7,281 nt of DNA from Acidobacterium sp. (GCA_003152595.1 PMAM01000011.1:17619-24899), one strand, 5' to 3'; shown: positions 1-6,639, counted from the stretch's first letter. Translations and numbers: made by a program. Notes: generated by a model not told the origin, from the letters alone.

Positions 1-297
1 GAACAGGGCGCGCCGGACTGGCATCCGGCACCGAGCGAGATGCGTGAAGCGGCCAAGAGCGCTGCCGAGTTTTGCAAACATCGCGATTGCGATATCTCCG
101 ATCTCGCTTTGCGCTTCTGTTTTGACTACCCTAAAGTTGCCACTACGCTGGTCGGAATGGCAACCCGCGAGCAGGTCCACAAGAGCCTTCGCGCATTCGA
201 GGCCTTCGCGGATCCTCAGATGGTACGCAAAGTGCGCGTTATCTTCGCTCCAGTATTCAATCGGTTCTGGTCGTCGGGGCGCGAAGAGAACCAATGA
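1..297 (+). CDS. Aldo/keto reductase, L-galactose/L-fucose dehydrogenase type (C-terminal part)
   Basis: The frame is open from base 1, so the N-terminus lies outside the window; 98 residues remain, ending at TGA with a second TGA directly behind. What is seen matches the end of the plant L-galactose dehydrogenase-like aldo/keto reductases: a GAPDWHPA segment, a helix with EFCKHRDCDISDLALRF, the cofactor-side stretch TTLVGMATREQV, and a tail APVFNRFWSSG that parallels the family's EPVxNxxWPSG ending. The TIM-barrel catalytic tetrad (Asp, Tyr, Lys, His) would lie in the missing part and cannot be checked. Family members oxidise C1 of L-galactose, L-fucose and related aldoses to the lactone with NAD(P). 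Its place at the head of an operon with a FucP-type permease and a mutarotase makes L-fucose (or L-galactose) the likely substrate. The family call is firm; the substrate is inferred. Confidence 0.87.
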   Translation, partial: EQGAPDWHPAPSEMREAAKSAAEFCKHRDCDISDLALRFCFDYPKVATTLVGMATREQVHKSLRAFEAFADPQMVRKVRVIFAPVFNRFWSSGREENQ

Positions 298-389
298 TGA
301 CCGTATCTACGCATAGCGATCTCGATTCCGTAGCCGCCTGGTTTGCGGCGGAGAGCGATCTTCAGGCGCCCACGAACATGCTGGAGTGA
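294..389 (+). CDS. Candidate 31-residue small ORF in the AKR-ADH gap
   Basis: An ATGATG start overlaps the reductase stop codon (ATGA), and the frame runs 31 codons to a TGA at 387-389, just ahead of the Shine-Dalgarno of the next gene. The peptide starts MMTVSTHSDLDSVAAWF and is acidic, with no membrane segment and no domain I recognise. The upstream GAAGAGAA is only a weak ribosome site, but coupling through the ATGA overlap would not need a strong one. It may be a translational-coupling peptide that carries ribosomes across the 105-base gap, the remnant of a lost gene, or chance. Low confidence that it is a true gene. Confidence 0.25.
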   Translation: MMTVSTHSDLDSVAAWFAAESDLQAPTNMLE

Positions 390-394
390 AAGGA
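390..394 (+). promoter_or_regulatory. Ribosome binding site deciding the GTG start of the zinc dehydrogenase
   Basis: AAGGA lies 8 bases before GTG at 403. It favours that start over an in-frame TTG at 343, which would add 20 residues that are arginine-rich and unlike the family's N-terminus. Confidence 0.7.
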
Positions 395-402
395 ACTCGT
401 CT

Positions 403-1446
403 GTGAAAGCAGTGGTCATGCATGCGCCAGGGGATGTTCGGGTGGAGAGCGTTTCCGACCCGACACGAGGGTTCGGGGAGGCGTTGCTGCGCGTGCGGCG
501 CGTGGGACTTTGCGGGAGCGATCTGAATTCGTACCGGGGAAGGAATCCGCTGGTGTCGTTCCCGCGTGTGCCTGGACACGAGATTGCTGCGACGATCGTC
601 GAGCTGGGGACGGAGCATCCTGCGCATCTGCAGGTTGGGATGGATGTCACGCTGTCTCCGTACAAAAACTGCGGGCAGTGCCCGGCGTGCCGCAACGGGC
701 GACCGAATGCGTGCAGGGACAATCAGACGCTGGGGGTGCAGCGCGACGGCGCAATGGGGGAGTATCTTTCGGTTTCGATGGATAAGCTGTTTGTGGCCGA
801 TCTGAGTCTGGATGAGCTATGTCTTGTCGAGCCGTTAACCGTGGGATGCCACGCTGTTGCCCGAGCCGAAGTGACACCGGAGGATGTCGTAGCGATTTTC
901 GGATGTGGCGGTGTGGGACTGGGTGCGGTGGCAGCATCGGCCTTCCGCGGCGCGACGACGGTGGCCATGGACGTGGACGATGCCAAGCTGGAGATCGCGC
1001 GCAAGGCAGGCGCGGCGCATGTGATCAATACAAAGAGGCAGGATGCCAGGGAGGTTTTGGCAGCGCTGACCGGCGGAGACGGACCCGATGTGGTGATCGA
1101 AGCCGTCGGGCTGGCAGAGACTTTCCGCGCCGCGGTCGAGCTGGTCGCTTTCGCCGGGCGGGTCGTCTATATCGGGTACGCAAAGGAGCCAGTGAGTTAC
1201 GAGACTCGCCTCTTTGTCCAGAAGGAACTGAACATTCTGGGCGCGCGCAATGCGCTGCCGGAAGATTTTCGTCAGGTAATTCAGATGCTGGAGCAGCATC
1301 GCTTCCCGGTGGAAGCCGTCATTAGTACGGTTGCACCATTGGATCGGACTCCGGACTTACTGCGGGCCTGGAGTGACGATCCCGCGCGCTTCACCAAGAT
1401 CATGATCACGTTCGATGAGGAGGGGCCGGCCCGGTCCAGCCGATGA
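403..1446 (+). CDS. Zinc-dependent medium-chain dehydrogenase, LgoD/L-galactonate oxidoreductase-like
   Basis: The protein has 347 residues from the GTG start, the usual length for sorbitol/threonine dehydrogenase-type MDR enzymes. Catalytic-zinc ligands are Cys37 (GLCGSD), His59-Glu60 (PGHE) and probably Glu143 (VEP). The structural-zinc cysteines are 90, 93, 96 and 104. The Rossmann glycine motif GCGGVG is at 167-172, and Asp190 at the end of the second strand suggests NAD rather than NADP. Segments such as SFPRVPGHEI, GARNALPEDF and the end IMITF closely recall E. coli LgoD (YjjN), which oxidises L-galactonate at C5. Since L-fuconate is 6-deoxy-L-galactonate, the likely role is to oxidise the acid made by the upstream reductase and a lactonase. 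Oxidation of a 2-keto-3-deoxy intermediate is an alternative. The stop overlaps the permease start as ATGA, implying coupled translation. The family is sure; the exact substrate is inferred. Confidence 0.88.
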   Translation: MKAVVMHAPGDVRVESVSDPTRGFGEALLRVRRVGLCGSDLNSYRGRNPLVSFPRVPGHEIAATIVELGTEHPAHLQVGMDVTLSPYKNCGQCPACRNGRPNACRDNQTLGVQRDGAMGEYLSVSMDKLFVADLSLDELCLVEPLTVGCHAVARAEVTPEDVVAIFGCGGVGLGAVAASAFRGATTVAMDVDDAKLEIARKAGAAHVINTKRQDAREVLAALTGGDGPDVVIEAVGLAETFRAAVELVAFAGRVVYIGYAKEPVSYETRLFVQKELNILGARNALPEDFRQVIQMLEQHRFPVEAVISTVAPLDRTPDLLRAWSDDPARFTKIMITFDEEGPARSSR

Positions 1447-2783
1447 CACACTCTGCCTCACCCATCACAAACGCGACACAGCGGCCAGACAGCAATGTTC
1501 CCCTGGTGCCGCAGGGCTACAAAGTTGTCTTTGCCATGGTGACGACGCTGTTTTTCCTATGGGCCATTCCCAACAACCTGAATGACGTGCTGATCCGGCA
1601 GTTCATGAAATCGTTCGTCATCACGCGGTTTCAGGCGGGGTTGGTGCAGTCGGCGTTCTACCTTGGCTACTTCGTGCTCGCCATGCCCGCGGCACTGGTG
1701 ATGCGCCGGCTTGGCTATAAGTCAGGATTCGTCATCGGACTGTTTCTCTTCAGCCTGGGATCGGTGCTGTTCTGGCCGGCGGCGGAGGTGGGCCGCTACT
1801 CCTTCTTCCTGGTCGCATTGTTCATCATTGCCAGTGGACTGTCGTTCCTCGAGACGGCGTCTAATCCGTTCATCGCGCAACTGGGCGATCCGCGCACCGC
1901 CGCACGTCGCCTGAACCTGGCGCAAGCCTTTAATCCACTGGGGTCGATCACGGGTGTTCTGATCGGAACGATCTTCATCTTTTCCGGCGTGGAGCTGAAG
2001 CCAGACCAGGTGGCGGCGTTGCAGGCTCGCCATGGGTATCAGGCATATTTGCACTCGGAAACGCTGCGAGTAATCGCGCCTTACCTGGTGCTGGCCGCGG
2101 CCACGCTGACGATGATGGTGCTGATCGCCTCGGTCCGCTTCCCCGCCTCGCTCGCAGCCGAAGAGGATCGCGGTCCTGGTTCGCACCGCGCTCCAGACCT
2201 GTTACGCCGCCCACATTTCGTGATGGCGGTTGTGGCGCAGTTTGCCTATGTCGGCGCGCAGGTGGGCACCTGGAGTTATCTGATCCCGTACATTCAGGCC
2301 TACACCGGTGAGCCGGAGAAGTCGGCGGGCTATTTCCTGACCGGAAGCCTAGTGCTGTTCGGAGTGGGCCGCTTCTTTTCCGCGTGGCTGATGCGTTTTG
2401 TGCAGCCGAGCCAACTGATGGCGATCTACGCGGTGATTAACACGCTGCTGGCCGCTATTGGGGTCTTGTTTCCTGGCTGGACGGGCATGATCGCGCTGCT
2501 GCTGACGAGCTTCTTCATGTCGCTGATGTTCCCGACGATCTTCGCCCAGGGGATTCGCGGCCTGGGTGAGACAGCCAAGCTGGGCGGCTCACTGATCGTG
2601 ATGGCGATCATAGGCGGCGCGGTGCTGACGCCGATGATGGGTCTGCTTTCGATTCACTTTGGAGGCCTGGCGGTCGCTTACCTCGTCCCGGCTCTGGCGT
2701 ATGTGTTAATCGCATTCTATTCCTTTGCTGACATGCGGCTGGGCAAATCCGACCCGTCTGCATTGATTGCAAGAGAGGCATAA
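1443..2783 (+). CDS. fucP: FucP-type L-fucose:H+ symporter (MFS, FHS family)
   Basis: This 446-residue inner-membrane protein has about twelve hydrophobic segments (roughly 27-47, 65-85, 94-111, 119-140, 160-182, 208-232, 258-282, 294-318, 324-344, 347-370, 380-403, 407-429). A charged central loop near 233-257 separates the two halves. The FHS signature is clear: WAIPNNLNDVLIRQF near the end of TM1 and FLETASNPFIAQLGDP after TM4. Asp48 and Glu137 sit where E. coli FucP has Asp46 and Glu135, the proton-coupling and sugar-binding acids. The protein would bring L-fucose, or a close relative such as L-galactose, into the cytoplasm with a proton. The start ATG overlaps the stop of the dehydrogenase. 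The nearest purine-rich ribosome site (1417-1425) is 17 bases upstream, so coupling is likely the main way it is translated. Glucose/galactose permeases of the same family are the alternative; the operon favours fucose. Confidence 0.88.
   Translation: MTHSASPITNATQRPDSNVPLVPQGYKVVFAMVTTLFFLWAIPNNLNDVLIRQFMKSFVITRFQAGLVQSAFYLGYFVLAMPAALVMRRLGYKSGFVIGLFLFSLGSVLFWPAAEVGRYSFFLVALFIIASGLSFLETASNPFIAQLGDPRTAARRLNLAQAFNPLGSITGVLIGTIFIFSGVELKPDQVAALQARHGYQAYLHSETLRVIAPYLVLAAATLTMMVLIASVRFPASLAAEEDRGPGSHRAPDLLRRPHFVMAVVAQFAYVGAQVGTWSYLIPYIQAYTGEPEKSAGYFLTGSLVLFGVGRFFSAWLMRFVQPSQLMAIYAVINTLLAAIGVLFPGWTGMIALLLTSFFMSLMFPTIFAQGIRGLGETAKLGGSLIVMAIIGGAVLTPMMGLLSIHFGGLAVAYLVPALAYVLIAFYSFADMRLGKSDPSALIAREA
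2774..2778 (+). promoter_or_regulatory. Ribosome binding site of the RbsD/FucU-like gene
   Basis: AGAGG, within AAGAGAGG and inside the last codons of the permease gene, stands 7 bases before the ATG at 2786. It fixes that start. The two genes are separated by only two bases. Confidence 0.65.
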
Positions 2784-2785
2784 GT

Positions 2786-3175
2786 ATGGTCCGCACCGGA
2801 ATCCTCAACCCGCAAATCAATTCCCTGCTTAGTCGAGTCCGCCATACCAACACCCTCCTGATTACCGACCGTGGATTTCCTTACTCGCCCACGATCGAGA
2901 CGGTGGACCTTTCTCTTGTCGACGATATCCCCCGCGTCCTCGACGTGCTGCGAGCGATACGCCTGAACTTCACGATTGGGCGCATTGTCATGGCGGAGGA
3001 ATTTTGTCCGCATAATTCGCCGTCTGTCGTGAGTGAGTTCGCTGAGGCAATGTCAGGAATCGAGGTTCAATTTGAACCTCACGTTGAGTTCAAGAAGCGC
3101 GTTCCTCTGGTGATTGGCCTCATCCGCACCGGAGACACGATTCAATATGCCAACATGGTGCTGGAGTCGAGCTGA
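2786..3175 (+). CDS. RbsD/FucU-family pyranase/mutarotase
   Basis: This 129-residue protein has the full RbsD/FucU fold length and layout: TGILNPQINSLLSRVRHT at the N-terminus, then ITDRGFP, then VMAEEF in the middle and LIRTGDTIQYANMVL at the end. Family active-site positions are present: His20, Asp28, His99, Tyr121 and Asn123. Sequence style is closer to RbsD (D-ribose pyranase) than to E. coli FucU. Next to a FucP-type permease and an L-galactose/L-fucose dehydrogenase, however, the likely job is to interconvert fucose anomers or ring forms in the cytoplasm so that the dehydrogenase gets its preferred form. It is the last visible gene of the operon. A 19-base perfect dyad lies within its coding region (3062-3080). 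No gene symbol is given because ribose versus fucose cannot be decided from sequence alone. Confidence 0.87.
   Translation: MVRTGILNPQINSLLSRVRHTNTLLITDRGFPYSPTIETVDLSLVDDIPRVLDVLRAIRLNFTIGRIVMAEEFCPHNSPSVVSEFAEAMSGIEVQFEPHVEFKKRVPLVIGLIRTGDTIQYANMVLESS
3062..3080. repeat. Perfect 9+1+9 inverted repeat inside the mutarotase gene
   Basis: GAGGTTCAA and TTGAACCTC are exact reverse complements separated by one T. In RNA this could fold as a stem of about seven pairs with a small loop. There is no following T-run, so it is not a standard terminator. It encodes part of residues 93-99, including the active-site His99 region. Chance occurrence is possible. Confidence 0.6.
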
Positions 3176-3217
3176 AAAAGACAGGATGACTCGCCGAATC
3201 ACCTGAGCTAAGAGCTT

Positions 3218-3412
3218 CTATGCGGTCTGCCACCCGCCCCACGTCCATTGGGATCGCTGGTGATCGCCAGTTTTATAGGCCGCACCGCCGGGCGCGGTCC
3301 AGTCCTGATCCTGCGAGTAATAAAAGCCGAGCTTGACGCCCTGCCTGCGGCACTCGGCCGCGAGTTCCTTCAGCGGATCGCGTTGGAAGGGGGTAGCCTG
3401 GACGATATTGAG
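3218..3412 (-). pseudogene. Fragment of a GH29 alpha-L-fucosidase
   Basis: On the minus strand about 64 codons read as a piece of the GH29 barrel: NIVQATPFQRDPLKELA, then CRRQGVKLGFYYSQDQDW, then APGGAAY, ending at a TAG. These match the strand-helix-strand region where GH29 enzymes read (Y)NIVDATPFxRD...ACRxxGxKxGxYYS. The preceding KHHDGF-type histidine region and the later segment bearing the catalytic aspartate are missing. After GGAAY the match fades into a stretch ending GWQTA. A whole GH29 enzyme has 400 residues or more, so this piece cannot be active. Its lead-in joins without a break to an HsdR fragment. It points to a lost fucosidase that would have fed the neighbouring fucose operon. 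Family recognition is by eye. Confidence 0.72.
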
Positions 3413-3568
3413 TTGGTCCACCACGATATCGGCGTGGGCATCGCTCACGGCGAAAACCACTGTTTTGCCGGGCAGATTCGGGTCGATGTGACGCGCCAAC
3501 TCTTCCGCTACGACCTTGTTGAAGGCGAATGCGTCTTCTATCTCGAAGGCGAAGTCGAAATCTGAACG
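3413..3568 (-). pseudogene. Fragment of a type I restriction HsdR helicase
   Basis: About 52 codons on the minus strand carry FNKVVAEELARHIDP followed by GKTVVFAVSDAHADIVVDQ. This resembles the start of the second helicase domain of type I restriction R subunits (the pattern FNxVVxEELAxHIDPxxPGKTLVFxxxDAHADxVV). A full HsdR has around 800-1000 residues, and no HsdM or HsdS is present in the window. The piece begins just after the stop of the large Tat-signal gene and is in the same frame as it, and it passes directly into the fucosidase fragment. The N-terminal side looks disturbed: DFDFAFEIEDAFAF contains a repeated 9-base unit. It is a relic with no expected function unless the fused frame is expressed. 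Confidence 0.65.
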
Positions 3569-3586
3569 CGCCCCGGCCGGTATTCC

Positions 3587-6508
3587 CTAAGACTCGCTTA
3601 TGCCTTTTTCAATTTGGATCAGTTTCGCTTCACCGATTGGAACGCAGAGCTCCAGGGCATCAGAAACGGCCACGCGGCCCGTGAAGCTTCCGTGTCGGAC
3701 GAGATATCGACCCTTCTCCAATCCACGAATTGTTAACTGAACTTCTTTCACGATGCCGGTTGAGTCACTCAACCGAACCTGCAAATGTTTCGCGTCATTT
3801 GCCAGGACCACTTCGTCGAGCTCTCCCCGCGCAACTTCCATGTCGATCTTGTGCGGCATGATCAGGAGCCGCTTTCTCAGGCCATCCCTGGGATAGATGC
3901 AGATTTCGCTATCTGACGTCTCCACGCTGCAGCCGCAGCCGATCAGGCCAAAAGAGTCATCCGGCACAACGTAGGATTTCACGGCCTTCAGAAAACCAAA
4001 CTGCGCGATCCCGCCGTCCAGGGTTCTTGGCGGAGCAAAGTCGAATACGCCCGGCGTGGAAAGGAAATGTGCATAGCACATTCCGTCGGGAAGCAGGTTG
4101 ACTGCCACGCACATTACACCCGCGAATGCCTTGATTAAGGTATCCATGTCCCCGGTATCTTCATACACAGTCAGCAAAGCCCAGCCATTCGTCGATTCCG
4201 TGAACCAGCATGTCAGGTCGCCTTTGTTGTCGTTACCGTATTGGAACCACACCGGCTGATTGCCGCCTCGGAGGGCGCGCATTACCTGCACGGTCCTTTG
4301 GTTCTTCTCCAGGTCTCCGAAGTAACGGGTGAAGAAATAGACCTGTTCATGAGCCGTCGTATCCACTGGATATTCAGACCAATAGGGATACGGGTTTTTC
4401 ACGTAAACGTCATTACATTTCCTGATTTCCTCCAAAAGCGTAACGCGCTCTTCGTCCAGTCCCTCCTTGCCCAGATCCTCCATGATTTTCAGCATATTCG
4501 AGCCGCCCATCATCCCCCTATGACCCCAGGGCTCCGTTCGAAACATATAAACACTGGTGTAGTAAGCCATCTTCAGGTAGTCCAATCGGCCTTTTCGCTT
4601 CACCAGTCCATATTGCGTACCGATTCGATAAAGCGCATGATAGATGTTCGCGACATGGGCATAGTTAGGGGCCCGGTACGTCGCGTCGGCGCGTTGCTTG
4701 TTCCAATGGCTCCATGGACTGGACGGGTACCTCAGCCTCCAATAGAGAGAGCCACGGACTTCGTAAGTCATGGGGTCCTGAATGTATTTGAAAAGACAAT
4801 CAACGACGTAGGTCTCAAGAACCGCTACTTCCTTTGCAGATGGATAATAAATGTTCTTTTCAGCCAGAAAGAGGGGTTCCGAGAATCCAAACTCCAGGCT
4901 TCCACCTACCTCCGATGCCTCATCGGAATCACGAAAAGTGCTGCCGATTCGATGGTCGAAGGGCAGGAACATGTGATTGCGGTGATGAGGATCCTCTGGA
5001 TTCTCGTAGAACTGTCTCTCCACGATGAAATCCGCGCGAGTCTTCAGCAAGCTGGCGATATCTTCGACGCAGTAGAAGTGCACGTTTGTCCAGCGGCTGC
5101 CGTAGTGAAGTTTCAGACTTTTCTGCCCTTTGCCTTGAAAGGACAACGTCAGCAGGGTCTTTTCCCCCACGCGCCGCCTTTGCTGGATGGTGATGTTGTC
5201 GGAGAGGAATTCGATCTTGTCTAAATCGGACCTGGTCTTCAGCTCCAGGTATGCAGGGGTGTTCTCCTGGACCACCATCGCAGGCAGAGCCCGAATGCCC
5301 AGGTTGCCCGCTCGATAGATCTCTTCTCGAACAGCCTCGTAGCCGTCAATCAGGGCAAAACGCAGCTGACACGACCATTTCTCCCCGGGTTGCAGGACCA
5401 GCGATGTGTGCCCGTTGATCCAGGGATTCTTGCTCCAGCCCCTCAGGTTCTTTGTAGCCCAGGAATGGACGGCAAGAATGTCAGGCCCATTCCACCACCA
5501 CACTCTGGCTCCGAAGGAACTGTCGTCACGATAGACGCACTCGATGGGGGCGCCCTCGACGCTGTGGAGAAGAAGAAATGGTGCTTCCCCGGTGGGGCGC
5601 TGGATAAGCACATAAGAGCTGTGGCCGCCAGCGAAGGAATGGGACATAACCTTGTTTTCGAAATACTGCCTGGCGATCCGCGGATATTGCTCCTTGACTA
5701 CCTTAAAAGAGTCAGCGGGGTCGCGCAGCGCCGCCACCGTTTCGTCAGGGGGAAACGGCTTTCCAGTCTGAGGATCGACATAATACTGGCCTTGATCGTC
5801 ATTCACCATAAGGGGAAAACCGAGCTCGCCGATCTCCAGCACGCGCACCGTCGTGTTGCGCAGTTCGACATCCCACCGCAGCGAGCTCTCGTTGTCTGCG
5901 CTGTACTTCATGGCAAGACTAAAACTCCGGATTCCATCCTCGTTGTGAGAGGCTCCGTTGTAATCGACGGTGAACGTCCGCCCGTCGAAATTCACCCGGC
6001 GGATATCGGCGGAGGTCCCGGTCAGCTCCCGGCGCCACTTGCCTGCCAGAACAAAATTCGAGCGCGGCGTCCAATTCCGATGGGCCGGATTCGTATCTGT
6101 GACATCCCAAACGGATGTGACCAGATCGCCGGTCCAGCGCGAGTTCGATACGTTCACGCCGGGAGTATTGGACTCATTCCCAATAAAATTTGTCTTCGCT
6201 GGATCGCTCTTACGGGTGATGGAACGGATGGAGCCGTACCGTTTATCGAATGCCACTACCATGTCCCCTGCAGTAAGCTCGGCAATGTCTTCCCGCCGGG
6301 GAGGCGCTCCAACGCCTGGCAGTTGTGGGGCGGACTCCTTACGAGGAGCCGATCGCGGCTCAAGATTCGGGGAAGGTTGCCCGCTTTGCCCGTCAACGCC
6401 TGGCTCTTCAGCAGACAAATGCTTCCCCGAGCTGACTGCCAGGAGAGCGGTTGCGCCTGCTGATCCTATGTTCTTCAGAAGCTTCCGGCGGCTGATTCGC
6501 TTGCTCAT
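3587..6508 (-). CDS. Tat-exported large protein, DUF5695-like, probable carbohydrate-active
   Basis: The 973-residue start at 6508 is fixed by GGAG five bases upstream and by an immediate twin-arginine signal: SRRKLLK at residues 6-12, then a hydrophobic stretch to about 26. A Pro/Ser-rich linker covers roughly 40-75. From about 80 to 380 the sequence looks like a beta-sandwich and opens with MVVAFDKRYGSIRSI. A further beta-rich stretch spans about 410-480. From about 555 to 850 it becomes helical with many aromatic residues (SLYWRLRYP, EYPVDTTAHEQVYFF, WFTESTNGWALLTVYEDTGD), suggestive of an alpha/alpha toroid as in six-hairpin glycosidases. The tail (860-970) is again beta. The overall pattern recalls DUF5695 proteins, from memory and unverified. 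It would act in the periplasm or outside the cell. No catalytic residues can be named. A longer reading from 6793 is rejected because it overlaps the upstream gene. It lies downstream of a CRTAC1-like gene on the same strand. Confidence 0.72.
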   Translation of the reverse strand: MSKRISRRKLLKNIGSAGATALLAVSSGKHLSAEEPGVDGQSGQPSPNLEPRSAPRKESAPQLPGVGAPPRREDIAELTAGDMVVAFDKRYGSIRSITRKSDPAKTNFIGNESNTPGVNVSNSRWTGDLVTSVWDVTDTNPAHRNWTPRSNFVLAGKWRRELTGTSADIRRVNFDGRTFTVDYNGASHNEDGIRSFSLAMKYSADNESSLRWDVELRNTTVRVLEIGELGFPLMVNDDQGQYYVDPQTGKPFPPDETVAALRDPADSFKVVKEQYPRIARQYFENKVMSHSFAGGHSSYVLIQRPTGEAPFLLLHSVEGAPIECVYRDDSSFGARVWWWNGPDILAVHSWATKNLRGWSKNPWINGHTSLVLQPGEKWSCQLRFALIDGYEAVREEIYRAGNLGIRALPAMVVQENTPAYLELKTRSDLDKIEFLSDNITIQQRRRVGEKTLLTLSFQGKGQKSLKLHYGSRWTNVHFYCVEDIASLLKTRADFIVERQFYENPEDPHHRNHMFLPFDHRIGSTFRDSDEASEVGGSLEFGFSEPLFLAEKNIYYPSAKEVAVLETYVVDCLFKYIQDPMTYEVRGSLYWRLRYPSSPWSHWNKQRADATYRAPNYAHVANIYHALYRIGTQYGLVKRKGRLDYLKMAYYTSVYMFRTEPWGHRGMMGGSNMLKIMEDLGKEGLDEERVTLLEEIRKCNDVYVKNPYPYWSEYPVDTTAHEQVYFFTRYFGDLEKNQRTVQVMRALRGGNQPVWFQYGNDNKGDLTCWFTESTNGWALLTVYEDTGDMDTLIKAFAGVMCVAVNLLPDGMCYAHFLSTPGVFDFAPPRTLDGGIAQFGFLKAVKSYVVPDDSFGLIGCGCSVETSDSEICIYPRDGLRKRLLIMPHKIDMEVARGELDEVVLANDAKHLQVRLSDSTGIVKEVQLTIRGLEKGRYLVRHGSFTGRVAVSDALELCVPIGEAKLIQIEKGISES

Positions 6509-6513
6509 ATTAT

Positions 6514-6517
6514 CTCC
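6514..6517 (-). promoter_or_regulatory. Ribosome binding site of the Tat-signal protein gene
   Basis: On the minus strand GGAG is followed by ATAAT and the ATG at 6508, a spacing of five bases. It supports the 973-residue start over the longer open frame. Confidence 0.7.
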
Positions 6518-6543
6518 GCATGTGTAGGGTTCCAATGCTCGTC

Positions 6544-6557
6544 CCCTTGAGCAAGGG
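6544..6557. repeat. Short dyad upstream of the Tat-signal protein gene
   Basis: CCCTTG and CAAGGG are perfect inverted arms around AG, centred about 42 bases before the start codon of the downstream minus-strand gene. The position would suit an operator or a small 5' leader hairpin, but the arms are short and only one copy is seen. Confidence 0.4.
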
Positions 6558-6633
6558 CTACTTAGCGCAAACCCCGGCAAATTTCCGTCTCGACAGATTC
6601 GTTCGTGGGACCCCTCGTTTCGAATTTTGTGAA

Positions 6634-6639
6634 TGTCAA
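6634..6639 (-). promoter_or_regulatory. Possible -35 element in the 184-base spacer
   Basis: TTGACA on the minus strand is an exact sigma70 -35 hexamer about 125 bases ahead of the Tat-signal gene. No good TATAAT-like -10 stands at 16-18 bases (the place reads GAGGGG or similar), so this is weak. The spacer (6509-6692) holds otherwise only the short dyad and a ribosome site. Confidence 0.15.

Noticed and set aside
343..402. TTG start adding 20 residues to the zinc dehydrogenase
   Set aside because: The added residues are arginine-rich and unlike the family; the GTG at 403 has a well-placed AAGGA and begins the typical MKAVV-like N-terminus.
3176..3217. Possible terminator after the mutarotase gene
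   Set aside because: Only a four-pair AGCT-AAG-AGCT stem with no T-run; not enough to call a terminator.
3248..3565. 105-codon plus-strand open frame over the relic region
   Set aside because: The opposite strand carries recognisable HsdR and GH29 motifs; this frame shows none.
3573..3580. CCGGCCGG palindrome after the Tat-signal gene
   Set aside because: Short self-complementary GC-rich octamer without loop or T-run, expected by chance in such DNA.
4241..5224. 327-codon plus-strand open frame inside the Tat-signal gene
   Set aside because: Antisense shadow of a well-supported coding region; its translation shows no domain pattern.
5390..6463. 357-codon plus-strand open frame inside the Tat-signal gene
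   Set aside because: Antisense shadow in GC-rich coding DNA, with Cys- and Arg-rich unstructured translation and no recognisable family.
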